64,000 nt of DNA, taken from the NCBI RefSeq assembly GCF_000308595.1, contig NZ_BAGA01000144.1, positions 1 to 64,000 on the forward strand, read 5' to 3'. How positions within the stretch are numbered: the first letter of the stretch is position 1; the number at the start of each line of letters is the position of its first letter. Under the pieces are notes generated by a model, which was not told the origin of the DNA, did no database searches, and saw only the letters and a program-made list of their open reading frames with translations. Below, in pieces: positions 37,686-46,039 of the stretch. Source of the stretch: Nocardia higoensis NBRC 100133. Its GTDB lineage: Bacteria > Actinomycetota > Actinomycetes > Mycobacteriales > Mycobacteriaceae. The translations under genes and the position numbers were made by a program.

Positions 37686-38213
37686 TCAGGCGCCGACGAT
37701 GTCGGAGCAGGCGAAGGTGATGTCGAAGGTGGCGGTGCTGGGCCCGGCCAGCGGGTTGGTGAGATCCACCGCGCCGACGCCCTCACCGGTCACCTTGAAG
37801 GTGTTGCCGTCCTTGGTCAGCTTCGCCGAGCCGCCGGGCTGGCCGTTGCCGTAGCCGACCGCGTACGGGGTGCCCGAGTCGCCGCCCTTGGTGCCCGCGA
37901 TGCCGACCGCCTGCACGGTGTCGCCGGTGATGGTCGCGCTCACCGACAACTGGCCGTAGGCGCCGTTGGCGTTGTCGGTCAGCGCCAGGGCCAGGGTGTC
38001 GCCCTGCTTGGCGCAGGTGGTGTCGAAGGTGGCCTCGAGCGCCTTGCCGTCGACACTGGCGGCGGATCCGCCTGCCGGGGCGGTCGGCGCCGCCGAGGGC
38101 CCGTTCTGCGGGGTGGCCGTGCTCCCGGCGTCGTCACCGCAGGCGGTGACCAGCAGCGCGAGGGCGGCGGCGGAGGCGGCGAGGGCGGCGGTGCGGAAGG
38201 TCGTGGTGCTCAT
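37686..38213 (-). CDS. LpqH-like 19-kDa lipoprotein
   Basis: A 175-residue lipoprotein. The signal peptide ends with lipobox LVTAC (C25), followed by a Thr/Pro/Ala-rich flexible stretch that is probably glycosylated or simply a spacer. The ~120-residue beta-rich domain matches the mycobacterial 19-kDa antigen family (PF05481), with two Cys (FDTTCAKQG and FACSD) that likely form a disulfide. In mycobacteria LpqH is an abundant envelope lipoprotein and TLR2 ligand. Its promoter region is shared with the divergent CHAT operon (170 bp). Confidence 0.85.
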   Translation of the reverse strand: MSTTTFRTAALAASAAALALLVTACGDDAGSTATPQNGPSAAPTAPAGGSAASVDGKALEATFDTTCAKQGDTLALALTDNANGAYGQLSVSATITGDTVQAVGIAGTKGGDSGTPYAVGYGNGQPGGSAKLTKDGNTFKVTGEGVGAVDLTNPLAGPSTATFDITFACSDIVGA

Positions 38214-38383
38214 GGTGTTCGATCCTGTCTGTCTGTGCGGTGCGGCCTTTCGGTTCGGGCCGTTGAGAGAAAAGTAGGAACGGCTCCGCGCCTACCGATC
38301 CCAACTTTTCGGCATCCACCCTGGTCACAGCGGTGCGGCGACAACCACTCCCGGGTCGGGGCACGACGCGTTAGCCTGAGCGC

Positions 38384-39985
38384 ATGCGACGACCCCGCGC
38401 CCTTGTGCTCGACGAGGTGTGGCGCGGGCTCGACGGCGTCGAGGCGCTGAGCGGGCCGCACGGCGGTCCGCTGCGCCGCACCGTCAAGCTGATCCTCGAT
38501 CCGCTGGTGATCCGGCCGATGCAGCATCCCGCCTGCGCCGGCGCGGTGCTCACCGACGACGGCGCGACCCTGCTGGCCGCCCGCGTGCACGCCGCCGCCG
38601 ACCGGCTGCGCGCCACCGCCGCCTGGTTCACCCTGCTCAAACAGGTGCGCCGGGCACTGCGCATCACCGAGGGCAATGCCCAGGACCTGTACTTCCAGCG
38701 CTGCTTCGAATTGGCCGTCACCCGAGGCCATCCCGATCCGGCCCGAGATCGATTACGCGCCGAGGCGACCCTGCGCGAGATCCACGAAAACTCCGCCGGC
38801 CGAACCACCCAGGCGCTCAAGGAGCACCTGGCCGATCCCGCCACCGCAGCCCGGCTCGGCACGCTCATCGAGACCGCATGGGCGCGCCGTCCAGGGCCTG
38901 TCGCCACGCCCGATCACGGGCCGCTGCTGCGCGAACTGCTCGACGCGGCCGTGGCGGCGCGCGCCGGAGTGGACGGTGCATCGCCGACCCCTTCCGGCGC
39001 TGGATACGCACGGCATGATCGGCCGCGATCGACCGCCGACCTCTTCGACACCGCCGTTGCGGCCAATGTGGGCACTCACGCCGGAATAACACTGTGGTAC
39101 AACGCGTTCGCGCCTGCGGCCGGAGCATCCCGCCCTGACACGACGACTTCCACCGAAGTCGCCTCCGGTTCGCACCCGGAGCCTCCCGGCCGAACCGCGC
39201 AGCCATCCCGCCGGCCGCCTGCACCGACCTCGAGCCAGTCCATACGGACCTCCAGCTACTCCGCCGGCATCTCCCATGAGTCCGATCAGGCATCCGGCAG
39301 AGGCCTGGGGCTCACCGCGCACCCACTGCCGCCCCAGCCCGACGTCGGCTCCTCCGCAGCCACAGCCACTTTGGCGCTTCCGTTCGACCGCACGATCCAC
39401 GAGCGCGTCTTCACCGTCTTGCAGGCCTCGACCGAACGCGCCGAGCTGCCCCCGATCCCGGATCTGGTCACCGACGAGATCGCACGCAGCTGCGCGCCGT
39501 GGGCACTGCTCGACGAGTCACTGCGCGCGACAGCGGCGGTCGGCGTCGCGTTGGCGACAGGACTCGCCCCGCTCGACCGTCCCCCGCTCACCGCGATCGC
39601 CACAGAAGCGGCCGCACCACACGGCAACGACGAGTCGGCCGCCCACCGGGTGGTCAACGCCCGTTGGCGCCGCGAAGCCTATGTGCTGCAGGCCCGCAGG
39701 CTCGGCGTCCACTCCGTCGCGGACGCCGAGCCCGACCGCGACCCGCTCGCCGTGATCGCCGCCGAACTCGGCGCTCCCTGGCGCCCCTACCTGCGCAGAC
39801 TCTGGGTGCGACTGCACGGCCGCGATGTACGCGCGGTCCCCATGGACAGCCCGGACGAGCTGTGGGATCTCCTCGACGGCGTGGTCCGTTCGGTGATCCT
39901 CGACCACCGCACCAGGGTGAAGAAGGCGCTCAGTGTGGCCGCCCTCGCACCCGCGGCCGGCACGGGTGAATCGAGGGCGAGCTGA
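38384..39985 (+). CDS. Unrecognised 533-aa protein, first gene of CHAT operon
   Basis: Not recognised. Residues 1-200 form a helical domain (VLDEVWRGLDGVEAL, ADRLRATAAWFTLLKQVRRALRITEG, RDRLRAEATLREIHENSAGRTTQ). Residues ~205-330 are a Ser/Thr/Pro-rich, probably disordered linker. Residues ~335-533 form a second helical domain (HERVFTVLQASTERAELPPIPDLVTDEIAR, DPLAVIAAELGAPWRPYLRRLWVRLHG). No membrane segment or signal peptide. ATG 38384 lies 7 nt after TAGCCT, so the message may be leaderless. The stop overlaps the next start (TGATG). Possibly a scaffold or sensor for the CHAT protease; this is inference from context. Confidence 0.8.
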   Translation: MRRPRALVLDEVWRGLDGVEALSGPHGGPLRRTVKLILDPLVIRPMQHPACAGAVLTDDGATLLAARVHAAADRLRATAAWFTLLKQVRRALRITEGNAQDLYFQRCFELAVTRGHPDPARDRLRAEATLREIHENSAGRTTQALKEHLADPATAARLGTLIETAWARRPGPVATPDHGPLLRELLDAAVAARAGVDGASPTPSGAGYARHDRPRSTADLFDTAVAANVGTHAGITLWYNAFAPAAGASRPDTTTSTEVASGSHPEPPGRTAQPSRRPPAPTSSQSIRTSSYSAGISHESDQASGRGLGLTAHPLPPQPDVGSSAATATLALPFDRTIHERVFTVLQASTERAELPPIPDLVTDEIARSCAPWALLDESLRATAAVGVALATGLAPLDRPPLTAIATEAAAPHGNDESAAHRVVNARWRREAYVLQARRLGVHSVADAEPDRDPLAVIAAELGAPWRPYLRRLWVRLHGRDVRAVPMDSPDELWDLLDGVVRSVILDHRTRVKKALSVAALAPAAGTGESRAS

Positions 39986-41010
39986 TGCCCGGCACCGTGC
40001 TCGTCCGCCGCGTCGAGCCCGATCTGTGGAGCATCGCCCCGCCCGGCGCGCCCACCGTCCTCGACCCGGCGCCCGCCCTCGACACCACCGTCATCGAGGT
40101 CGTCGGCGGTCATCTGAGCTGGAGCCTGCTGTCGCGGCAACAACTCCCCGCCGCGATCCTGCACGACCTCCCCGCCGCCCAGGACTGGCTGTGGGCGGTC
40201 TACGGCGAATCCGTGGCCGTGGCACTGAACGACCACGCCGAGCCCGTCGAGCTCGCGGCCGATCCGCACCTGCCCGAAACAGCCACGGCAGCACGGCGGC
40301 TCGCCTACGCGCACTGGGCCGCCCGCTGGTGGCCCGCCTCCACACTCGACGGCATTCCCGCCCTCGACCAGCGCCTGCTGGAGGACGAGATCGCCACTCT
40401 CACCGAGGCGTGCGATCTGCTCGTCGACGGCGACGACGCCGAGCCGCCCGTCCGCGAACTCGCCGCCGTCCCGGCGACCGCCCGTGCCGAGGACTACGCC
40501 CTCGCGGCGGGCGAGGCGGCGGGCGACCCACGTGGAGCGTTGACTTTCGGGCGCGGTGTCGGCGGATGGGATTGGCGACGCTGCCCGCCCGGCCTTGTCG
40601 ACGCCTCCGAACAGGCCGTCTCCTGGGAACTGACCCGTGCGGGCGGCCTCACCGTGGTGCGGGTGCGCGCGGTCGCCGCACCCGGCCTGACCGGCGACGT
40701 GCCCGCCCATCTGCGGCCGCACGCGCTGGTCGATACCGGCGCGGGCACCGTCGACGCGGCACTCCGATTGTCCGGCGACACCTGGCAAGGAGCATTCGAA
40801 ATCGCATCGGAAGTCGTCGCGCGCGTCGATGTCCATGTGCCCGGCGTCGGGCCGGCCGTCGCCGACCCGATCGAACCGGCGACCCGGGCGCGCATCCGGG
40901 CACTGGCTGCCGAACGACTCCGCCGAGCCGCCGAGCCGGAGGCCACCGGCACCGGGGACACCCCTCTGCTCGCCGAAATCGCCGCAGCTGCCGAGGATTC
41001 GGACTTCTGA
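39985..41010 (+). CDS. Unrecognised 341-aa protein, second gene of CHAT operon
   Basis: Not recognised. An acidic, soluble, mixed alpha/beta protein. The N-terminal ~90 residues are beta-rich (GTVLVRRVEPDLWSIAPPGAP, TTVIEVVGGHLSWSLLSRQQLP). A central helical part follows (RRLAYAHWAARWWPASTLDGIPALDQRLLEDEIATLTEACD), and the C-terminal part is again beta-rich (LTVVRVRAVAAPG, AFEIASEVVARVDVHVPG) and ends with a charged helix. No catalytic signature seen. It is translationally linked on both sides (TGATG in, 1-nt gap out), so it should be made in similar amounts to its neighbours and may bind them. Confidence 0.8.
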   Translation: MPGTVLVRRVEPDLWSIAPPGAPTVLDPAPALDTTVIEVVGGHLSWSLLSRQQLPAAILHDLPAAQDWLWAVYGESVAVALNDHAEPVELAADPHLPETATAARRLAYAHWAARWWPASTLDGIPALDQRLLEDEIATLTEACDLLVDGDDAEPPVRELAAVPATARAEDYALAAGEAAGDPRGALTFGRGVGGWDWRRCPPGLVDASEQAVSWELTRAGGLTVVRVRAVAAPGLTGDVPAHLRPHALVDTGAGTVDAALRLSGDTWQGAFEIASEVVARVDVHVPGVGPAVADPIEPATRARIRALAAERLRRAAEPEATGTGDTPLLAEIAAAAEDSDF

Positions 41011-41011
41011 C

Positions 41012-41296
41012 ATGCCCCGAGACGACATGACCATCGCTTCCGCAGACAGCACCCAGGCCCACGCCTCCACCTACAGCGACCTGACGGACCCCTCCGGCAG
41101 CGGCACCGAGTTCATCGACCTGGGAACCGGCGACGACCGGGTCGTCACCACTGTGCGGCACAGCGGGCAAGAGGCACGGGCCGCCGGCAGCGCCGCGACC
41201 CGCTACTCCGGCGGCAGCGCCCCGACACACCCGAATGACAGGCCGCCGGACATGCGAGTCGATCGCGGCCGCAATATGTCTGGGACTCGCGCATGA
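41012..41296 (+). CDS. Small low-complexity protein (94 aa), third gene of CHAT operon
   Basis: ATG 41012 is one base after the previous stop and the TGA (41294-41296) overlaps the TPR gene start. This coupling argues that it is translated. The product has no hydrophobic core: it is rich in Ser, Thr, Gly, Asp and Arg, with an acidic Thr/Ser first half (TYSDLTDPSGSGTEFIDLGTG) and a basic, Arg-rich second half ending VDRGRNMSGTRA. Only the middle (EFIDLGTGDDRVVTTVRHSG) looks able to form strands. Possible roles are a substrate, activator or inhibitor of the CHAT protease; none is shown by sequence. Confidence 0.6.
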   Translation: MPRDDMTIASADSTQAHASTYSDLTDPSGSGTEFIDLGTGDDRVVTTVRHSGQEARAAGSAATRYSGGSAPTHPNDRPPDMRVDRGRNMSGTRA

Positions 41297-42819
41297 CTGC
41301 CCACGACGCGGCCGCCGATCCGCCCGGCCTCGACCTGCTGCACGCGGGCGCTGCCGCCTACCAGCGCGGCGACCCGGCCGAGGCAGCGCGAATCTTCGAG
41401 GAGGCGGCGCGCATCGGCACCGACGGCGTACGCGTCAGCGCGCTGATCAACGCCGCCGCCATGTACGACGAACTCGGCGACCACCACGGTTCGATAACCC
41501 GCTACCGCGAGGCGCTGACCCGCATACCGGCCGATGCCGCGGAAAAGCGCGCATCGGCGCTGATCAACTATTCCCAGGCGCTGCAACACATCGGCGCTCT
41601 GCACGAGGCGCAGGCAGCGCTCGAACAGGCCCGCGAACTCGCCGCGGGCGAGAGCATCCCCGCCTCGCTGCGGGTCGCCTGCCTGCTCTCGCTCACCGCT
41701 GTCGCCTTCCACCGCTCGCAGTGGCCGCGCGTGATCGAGCTGGCCACCGAGTCACTGGAGGCAGCCGTCCGATTCGCCCCCGAGCTCAGCGGTCATCCGC
41801 TGATGAACCTGGCGGGCGCGTACTTCGAGACCGGCCGCCACGACCTCGGCCTCGATTTCGCCCGGCAGGCACTGGCCGCGTTCGACGCGGCGGGCAATGT
41901 CAACGCGATCGCCGAGACCCAGCAGGATCTGGCTGTCCTGCTGCTGCGGCTGAACCGCCTCGACGAGGCCGAGGCCCGGCTGACGACCTGCCAGGACTAC
42001 TTCGAGCGCGCCGGCCTCGCCTACCGCGCCGGTGTCGGGCTGAAGAATCTCGGGTTCCTCCACGAGCGCCGCCTGGACCTCGACCGCGCCGACGACTTCT
42101 ATCGCCGCGCACTGGACTGCTTCGAATCCTCCGGCGCCGTCCTCGATGTCGCGGCCGTGCGCACCCGCCTGGCCACCCTCGCCTACACCCACGGCGAGAT
42201 CGGCACGGGCCGGGACCTGCTCGCCGCCGCCTACCGGACCTACGCCGAGCACGGCCTCGGCCTGCACTGCGCGCAGCTGGACTACTGGCACGCCGCTCTG
42301 CTGGAGTCGGTCCTCGACGACATGGCCGAGCCCGCGGCCGAGCTGCTCGCCCTGGGCCGCGCCCTCGCCGTCCCCGCCGCCATCGCCATCGACGCCGTTC
42401 GCTACAGCCTGCCCAATGGCCACCAGCGCGACCGGTGGAATCGCGAGGTCGCCGAGCCCGCCATGCGCCTGGCCTTCCGCTTCGCCGCCCGCTGCGGCGA
42501 CGGTCCGCTCGTCGCCGATCTGATCGAAACACAATGCGCGGGAACGACCCTGGACATGACGCGGGTGGAGCTGCCACAGCGCCCCGAGCTGCCACCGACA
42601 CCGCTGGCGCCGGAGTTGGATCCGCCCACCGACGGCACATCCACCCTGCATCTGGGCGCGGCGCTGGCGCACGTGGCTGCGGCCGCCGGACTGCCCGTCG
42701 CCCCGCCGCCGCGCCTGGCGCTCGCCCCGGACGGCCGCATCGCCCTGGCCGACTACATCGCAGCCGCCGAGCAGAAGTACGGCCGCCCCGTCCGCACCGA
42801 CCAGGTGCTCCCCGCATGA
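41293..42819 (+). CDS. Tetratricopeptide-repeat protein of CHAT operon, 508 aa
   Basis: About eight to nine TPR-like helix pairs cover residues ~10-340, for example GAAAYQRGDPAEAARIFEEAARIG, NLAGAYFETGRHDLGLDFARQALAAF and NLGFLHERRLDLDRADDFYRRALDCF. Then comes a helical linker (PAMRLAFRFAARCGDGPLVADLIET) that resembles the segment joining TPR and CHAT regions in single-chain TPR-CHAT proteins, and a Pro-rich tail of ~100 residues. The stop overlaps the CHAT start (ATGA). It is presumably the sensor/scaffold partner of the protease, here encoded as a separate chain. Confidence 0.92.
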   Translation: MTAHDAAADPPGLDLLHAGAAAYQRGDPAEAARIFEEAARIGTDGVRVSALINAAAMYDELGDHHGSITRYREALTRIPADAAEKRASALINYSQALQHIGALHEAQAALEQARELAAGESIPASLRVACLLSLTAVAFHRSQWPRVIELATESLEAAVRFAPELSGHPLMNLAGAYFETGRHDLGLDFARQALAAFDAAGNVNAIAETQQDLAVLLLRLNRLDEAEARLTTCQDYFERAGLAYRAGVGLKNLGFLHERRLDLDRADDFYRRALDCFESSGAVLDVAAVRTRLATLAYTHGEIGTGRDLLAAAYRTYAEHGLGLHCAQLDYWHAALLESVLDDMAEPAAELLALGRALAVPAAIAIDAVRYSLPNGHQRDRWNREVAEPAMRLAFRFAARCGDGPLVADLIETQCAGTTLDMTRVELPQRPELPPTPLAPELDPPTDGTSTLHLGAALAHVAAAAGLPVAPPPRLALAPDGRIALADYIAAAEQKYGRPVRTDQVLPA

Positions 42820-44072
42820 CCGGCCGACCGACCATCATCGTGCGCATGGCCGACGCGGGCGAGCTCTACATGTCCTGGCGGAGGCTGGACGATCCCGACC
42901 GCCGTGGCGCCGCCGCACTGCCCGGAGACGCGATCGACGAAGCCGTGCGCGAACTCGCCGAAGCGCTGCCCGATCCCGCCGTCCCGGGGACGCTCGAGCG
43001 CGCCTTGACCACCGGCGCCCTCGCGGTCGCCGACGGCGAACACGCACTGGCCCAGCGACTTTCCCGCGCGTTGATCCCGCACGGCCTCGCGGTGGAACTC
43101 CACGACCTCCACACCCGCGGCATCCGCCCCCACCTGCGCCTGCAACCCTCGCCCCGCGTCGCCCAGGTGCCCTGGGAGATCCTCGCCCCCGATCCCGGCC
43201 TGCGTCTGCTCGACATCGCCGACCTCGGTCTGCTGGCTCCCGCCGGCATCGTCCACGCCCCCACCCGCATCCCCCGCAGCTGGGCCGCCGACCGCGACCT
43301 GCCCGTGGTCGCCGTCCTCGACCCGCGCGTCCCCGGCTTCCGCGCGGACTCCGCGCTCGGCTCGGTCCTCGGCCGCATCACCACGCCCACCCCGCTCACC
43401 GAACGGGTGGCGAAACACCTGTCGCTCAACCGCTTCCGCCCCGAGGCCGAGGACCCCTCTCAGGTCTTCCGCCGCACCGACCTCGACCGCACCTGGCTCT
43501 CCGACACCCTGCGCGCGGGCGCCTCACGACTCGTCTACGTCGGCCACGTCACCGCCGCCGTCCCCGAATCCGGCCAGAGCGAGAACGCCGAACTCCACCT
43601 CGCCTGCACCGCCGACACCACCGGCTTCGCCACCCCCCAGCGCACCCACCGCCCCCTCTCGGCCAAGGACCTCCTGCTCGGCACCCATACGCTGACCCCC
43701 GACCCCGTGGCAGGCCCCGACCTGTGGCCGATCCCGAGCCGAGTAGCCCTGATCGCCTGCGAAAGCGGCGGCGACCTACGCTTCACCGAATCCCTCGGCC
43801 TCGTCGCCGCCATGATCCACGGCGGCGCCGAACTCGTCACCGCCACCCGCTGGCCCCTGCCCACCGACCTCGCCGTCCAACGCCTCGCCGGCGCCACCCA
43901 CGCCATTCCGCTCCAGGACACCATCTGCGCTGTCGACGCCGCCCACGACCAGGACGACCCGCTCGCGGCCCTGCACCACTGGCAACGCACCCACCTCGAC
44001 GCCTGGCGGACCACCGGAGCCGTCGAACACTCCCCCCTGCTCTGGTCCGCCCTCGCCACCTTCCTCACCTGA
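42816..44072 (+). CDS. CHAT domain (caspase-like) protease
   Basis: A 418-residue protein. The CHAT fold is recognised by RLVYVGHVTAA carrying the catalytic His244 and by RVALIACESGGD carrying the catalytic Cys315, with the following ESLGLVAAMIHGGAELVTATRWPLPTDLA segment that is a hallmark of the family. An N-terminal ~150-residue region (with LRLQPSPRVAQVPWEILAP, typical of the CHAT entry) completes it. CHAT proteins are cysteine peptidases related to separase and caspases; well-studied ones (for example the Csx29 TPR-CHAT partner) cleave a specific neighbour. Last gene of the five-gene operon. The dyad is intact, so activity is expected. Confidence 0.92.
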   Translation: MTGRPTIIVRMADAGELYMSWRRLDDPDRRGAAALPGDAIDEAVRELAEALPDPAVPGTLERALTTGALAVADGEHALAQRLSRALIPHGLAVELHDLHTRGIRPHLRLQPSPRVAQVPWEILAPDPGLRLLDIADLGLLAPAGIVHAPTRIPRSWAADRDLPVVAVLDPRVPGFRADSALGSVLGRITTPTPLTERVAKHLSLNRFRPEAEDPSQVFRRTDLDRTWLSDTLRAGASRLVYVGHVTAAVPESGQSENAELHLACTADTTGFATPQRTHRPLSAKDLLLGTHTLTPDPVAGPDLWPIPSRVALIACESGGDLRFTESLGLVAAMIHGGAELVTATRWPLPTDLAVQRLAGATHAIPLQDTICAVDAAHDQDDPLAALHHWQRTHLDAWRTTGAVEHSPLLWSALATFLT

Positions 44073-44099
44073 GCCAGTCCCGCGCGCGTTACCCAACCG

Positions 44100-44234
44100 C
44101 TCCCCTTGCTCGCGTGGTGCCCGCGCTGGTGGGACCACGGCGAGGTCTGCAACCGGACGACCGCCCTGCACCGGGCATTCGAGGCCCTGCGCACGGGGGA
44201 GACGGTCGAGTCGTCGCTGTTCTGGCGGGCGTAG
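44100..44234 (+). pseudogene. DUF4913-like remnant
   Basis: In frame 44100 the translation reads LPLLAWCPRWWDHGEVCN and continues with R/L-x-ALHRAFEALRTGE and SSLFWRA before a TAG at 44232. The W-C-x-x-W-W-D-H and ALWRAWEALR-like patterns recall DUF4913 proteins of actinomycete mobile elements. No start codon or upstream part exists because the CHAT stop is 28 bp away, and the frame continues past the stop (GAWETITTALEQAV), as expected for a broken gene. Confidence 0.5.
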
Positions 44235-44314
44235 GGGGCGTGGGAGACGATCACCACCGCCCTGGAACAAGCCGTCGGCCCAGGCCGGGTCCGGAGGTGT
44301 AGGTGCCCGAGAAC

Positions 44315-44708
44315 AACACCGCTGGAACTCGGCCAAGACCGAGAGCATGCCGAACATGGCGCGGCCTTCGGCAGTGTCGGTGTCGATGCCCTGCTCGATC
44401 GCCCGCAACCCGATCCCGCGCTCGCGCAGCCGGGCACCGAGGGTGACCAGGTGCAGGACGGAGCGCCCGAGCCGGTCCAGCCGGGTGACGACGATGGTGT
44501 CGCCTCGCGGGCAATCTTCAGCACGATGTCCAGCTGCGGGCGGGAGGCTTTGGCGCCGGAGGCGGTGTCGATGTGAAATGTAATCCTCGGCGACGCTGGC
44601 ACGGGTGAGGGCGTCGATCTGGTGCGCGGGGTTCTGCTCGGCGGTGAAGACCCGCCCTTATCCGTTGCCGCCCGCACGCACCCCGACAACCAGCACCCCC
44701 TTGCCCAT
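44315..44708 (-). pseudogene. Serine recombinase (resolvase/invertase) pseudogene, copy A
   Basis: The catalytic domain can be followed from ATG 44708 only by reading through a TAA after ~16 codons and two frameshifts. Pieces are GRVFTAEQNPAHQID (where the catalytic Ser of R-V/I-S is replaced by Phe), HIDTASGAKASRPQLDIVLK, then DTIVVTRLDRLGRSVLHLVTLG and GIDTDTAEGRAMFGMLSVLA. The helix-turn-helix domain is missing. It is non-functional. Roughly 200 bp match copy B at 46.98-47.21 kb. Confidence 0.8.
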
Positions 44709-44951
44709 GACGGCGTGCCCGATAGCCGTTATCGCGCACACGTCATGAGCGGGTCCTGCAGCCCTCGCGACCGCCGACTCCCGGCATGTGAATAAACGCG
44801 TAGGTCACTACTCGCGTGATCGGTCGAGCGTGAGTGAACACTTCGAAGTGCCCACCGTCTTGCCCCAGGTGAACAGCACCAACCTGCCGAGTTGCACCTA
44901 GTCATCCCGCAGACGAGAGCGTGCCGCTCGCTATCCGAGAGGAATGTGACG

Positions 44952-45869
44952 ATGATCCAGATCTACCTGAAATCCATACACAGTCATGAAGAAACCGATG
45001 AAGTCGGCGCCGACGAACCGTACGTCCTGGTGACGAGCGTGAATCTGGCGGCGCCTGAGCCGGCATTCGAGGTCACGCGATACGGCTTCAATGACGTCGA
45101 CGACGAAGAGACACATCCCGCCCCAGGACCGTCGCAATCGTTCTGGGGATTGAACGGCTCGGCTGCAGAACTCACCGACCCGGAGAAGGCAATCTTCGTT
45201 GTCAGCCTCATGGAGAACGACGACGGCGACCCCGAAGCATTGCGAGGAATCGTGAAGGGCGTTGTCGGTAGCTCTGTTCTCGGCAGCCTCTCCGCATCGC
45301 GGAACGACAAGGTCAAAGCACTGATCCGAGACATCAACTCGGCGATGGGAACACCCACGGGCGCCCCGAACTTCGATGACAAGATCGGGATCACTGAGTT
45401 GCGGTTCACAGCCGACGAACTACGCCGGGCAAACGCAGGTGAACCAGTTCGCAAGTCAGTCAACATCAACGGCGACGGCGGACGCTTCGAATTGGCTTTC
45501 GAAGCCTGGAACGTGAATCCGTTCCCGAACTGGCAGGCGCTGGATAACAACCCGGCATCGGTCGACATCGCTGCCGACGGCACCAACCTCTACCAACGCC
45601 ACAGCACCGGCGCAATCTTCAAATTCACCGGCACCCCGATAACCGGCTGGCAGCTCCTCGACAAAAACACCGCCACCAAGCAGATCGTCGCCGCCGCCGG
45701 AAACCTCTACCAACGCCACAGCACCGGCGCAATCTTCAAATTCACCGGCACCCCCATGACCGGCTGGCAACTCCTCGACAACAACCCGGCATCGGTCGAC
45801 ATCGCCGGATCCGCCGCACGTCTCTACCAGCGACACACGACAGGCTGGATATTCAAGCACACCGGCTGA
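44952..45869 (+). CDS. Lectin/tectonin-like beta-propeller repeat protein, 305 aa
   Basis: No signal peptide. Residues 1-190 form a beta-rich domain starting MIQIYLKSIHSHEETDEVGADEPYVLVTSV-type sequence; this E-T-D/E-D-E-P-Y-V-L-V pattern occurs in secreted bacterial toxin- or lectin-associated proteins, as far as I recall. Residues ~195-305 hold three ~39-residue repeats with W-Q-L-L-D-x-N-x-A and LYQRHSTGAIFKFTGTP, related to tectonin/tachylectin-type propeller blades. Three blades are fewer than a closed propeller needs, so oligomers or loss of blades are implied. AGAGGA precedes ATG 44952. Its lower GC and codon use suggest transfer. Confidence 0.75.
   Translation: MIQIYLKSIHSHEETDEVGADEPYVLVTSVNLAAPEPAFEVTRYGFNDVDDEETHPAPGPSQSFWGLNGSAAELTDPEKAIFVVSLMENDDGDPEALRGIVKGVVGSSVLGSLSASRNDKVKALIRDINSAMGTPTGAPNFDDKIGITELRFTADELRRANAGEPVRKSVNINGDGGRFELAFEAWNVNPFPNWQALDNNPASVDIAADGTNLYQRHSTGAIFKFTGTPITGWQLLDKNTATKQIVAAAGNLYQRHSTGAIFKFTGTPMTGWQLLDNNPASVDIAGSAARLYQRHTTGWIFKHTG
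45583..45861 (+). repeat. Internal ~117-bp repeats of the propeller gene
   Basis: The segment encoding LYQRHSTGAIFKFTGTP recurs at 45589 and 45706, nearly identical in DNA (CTCTACCAACGCCACAGCAC at both), and in diverged form at ~45823. The period is 117 bp or 39 codons, so units can be gained or lost in frame. Confidence 0.8.
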
Positions 45870-46039
45870 ATGACGTCCGTTCTGTAGCCGCTGTAGGGCG
45901 ATCGCGGACGGGCGGAGTCGTCGCGCAGAGCGTCGTCGTCCAGCACTTGATTGACGCCATCGGGAATAGGGCCTGGCCGCCATCGGCCGCCGAGCCCCAT
46001 TGCTGTTCGAACCCTGCGGCGATCGGATCGCTGCGGGCC

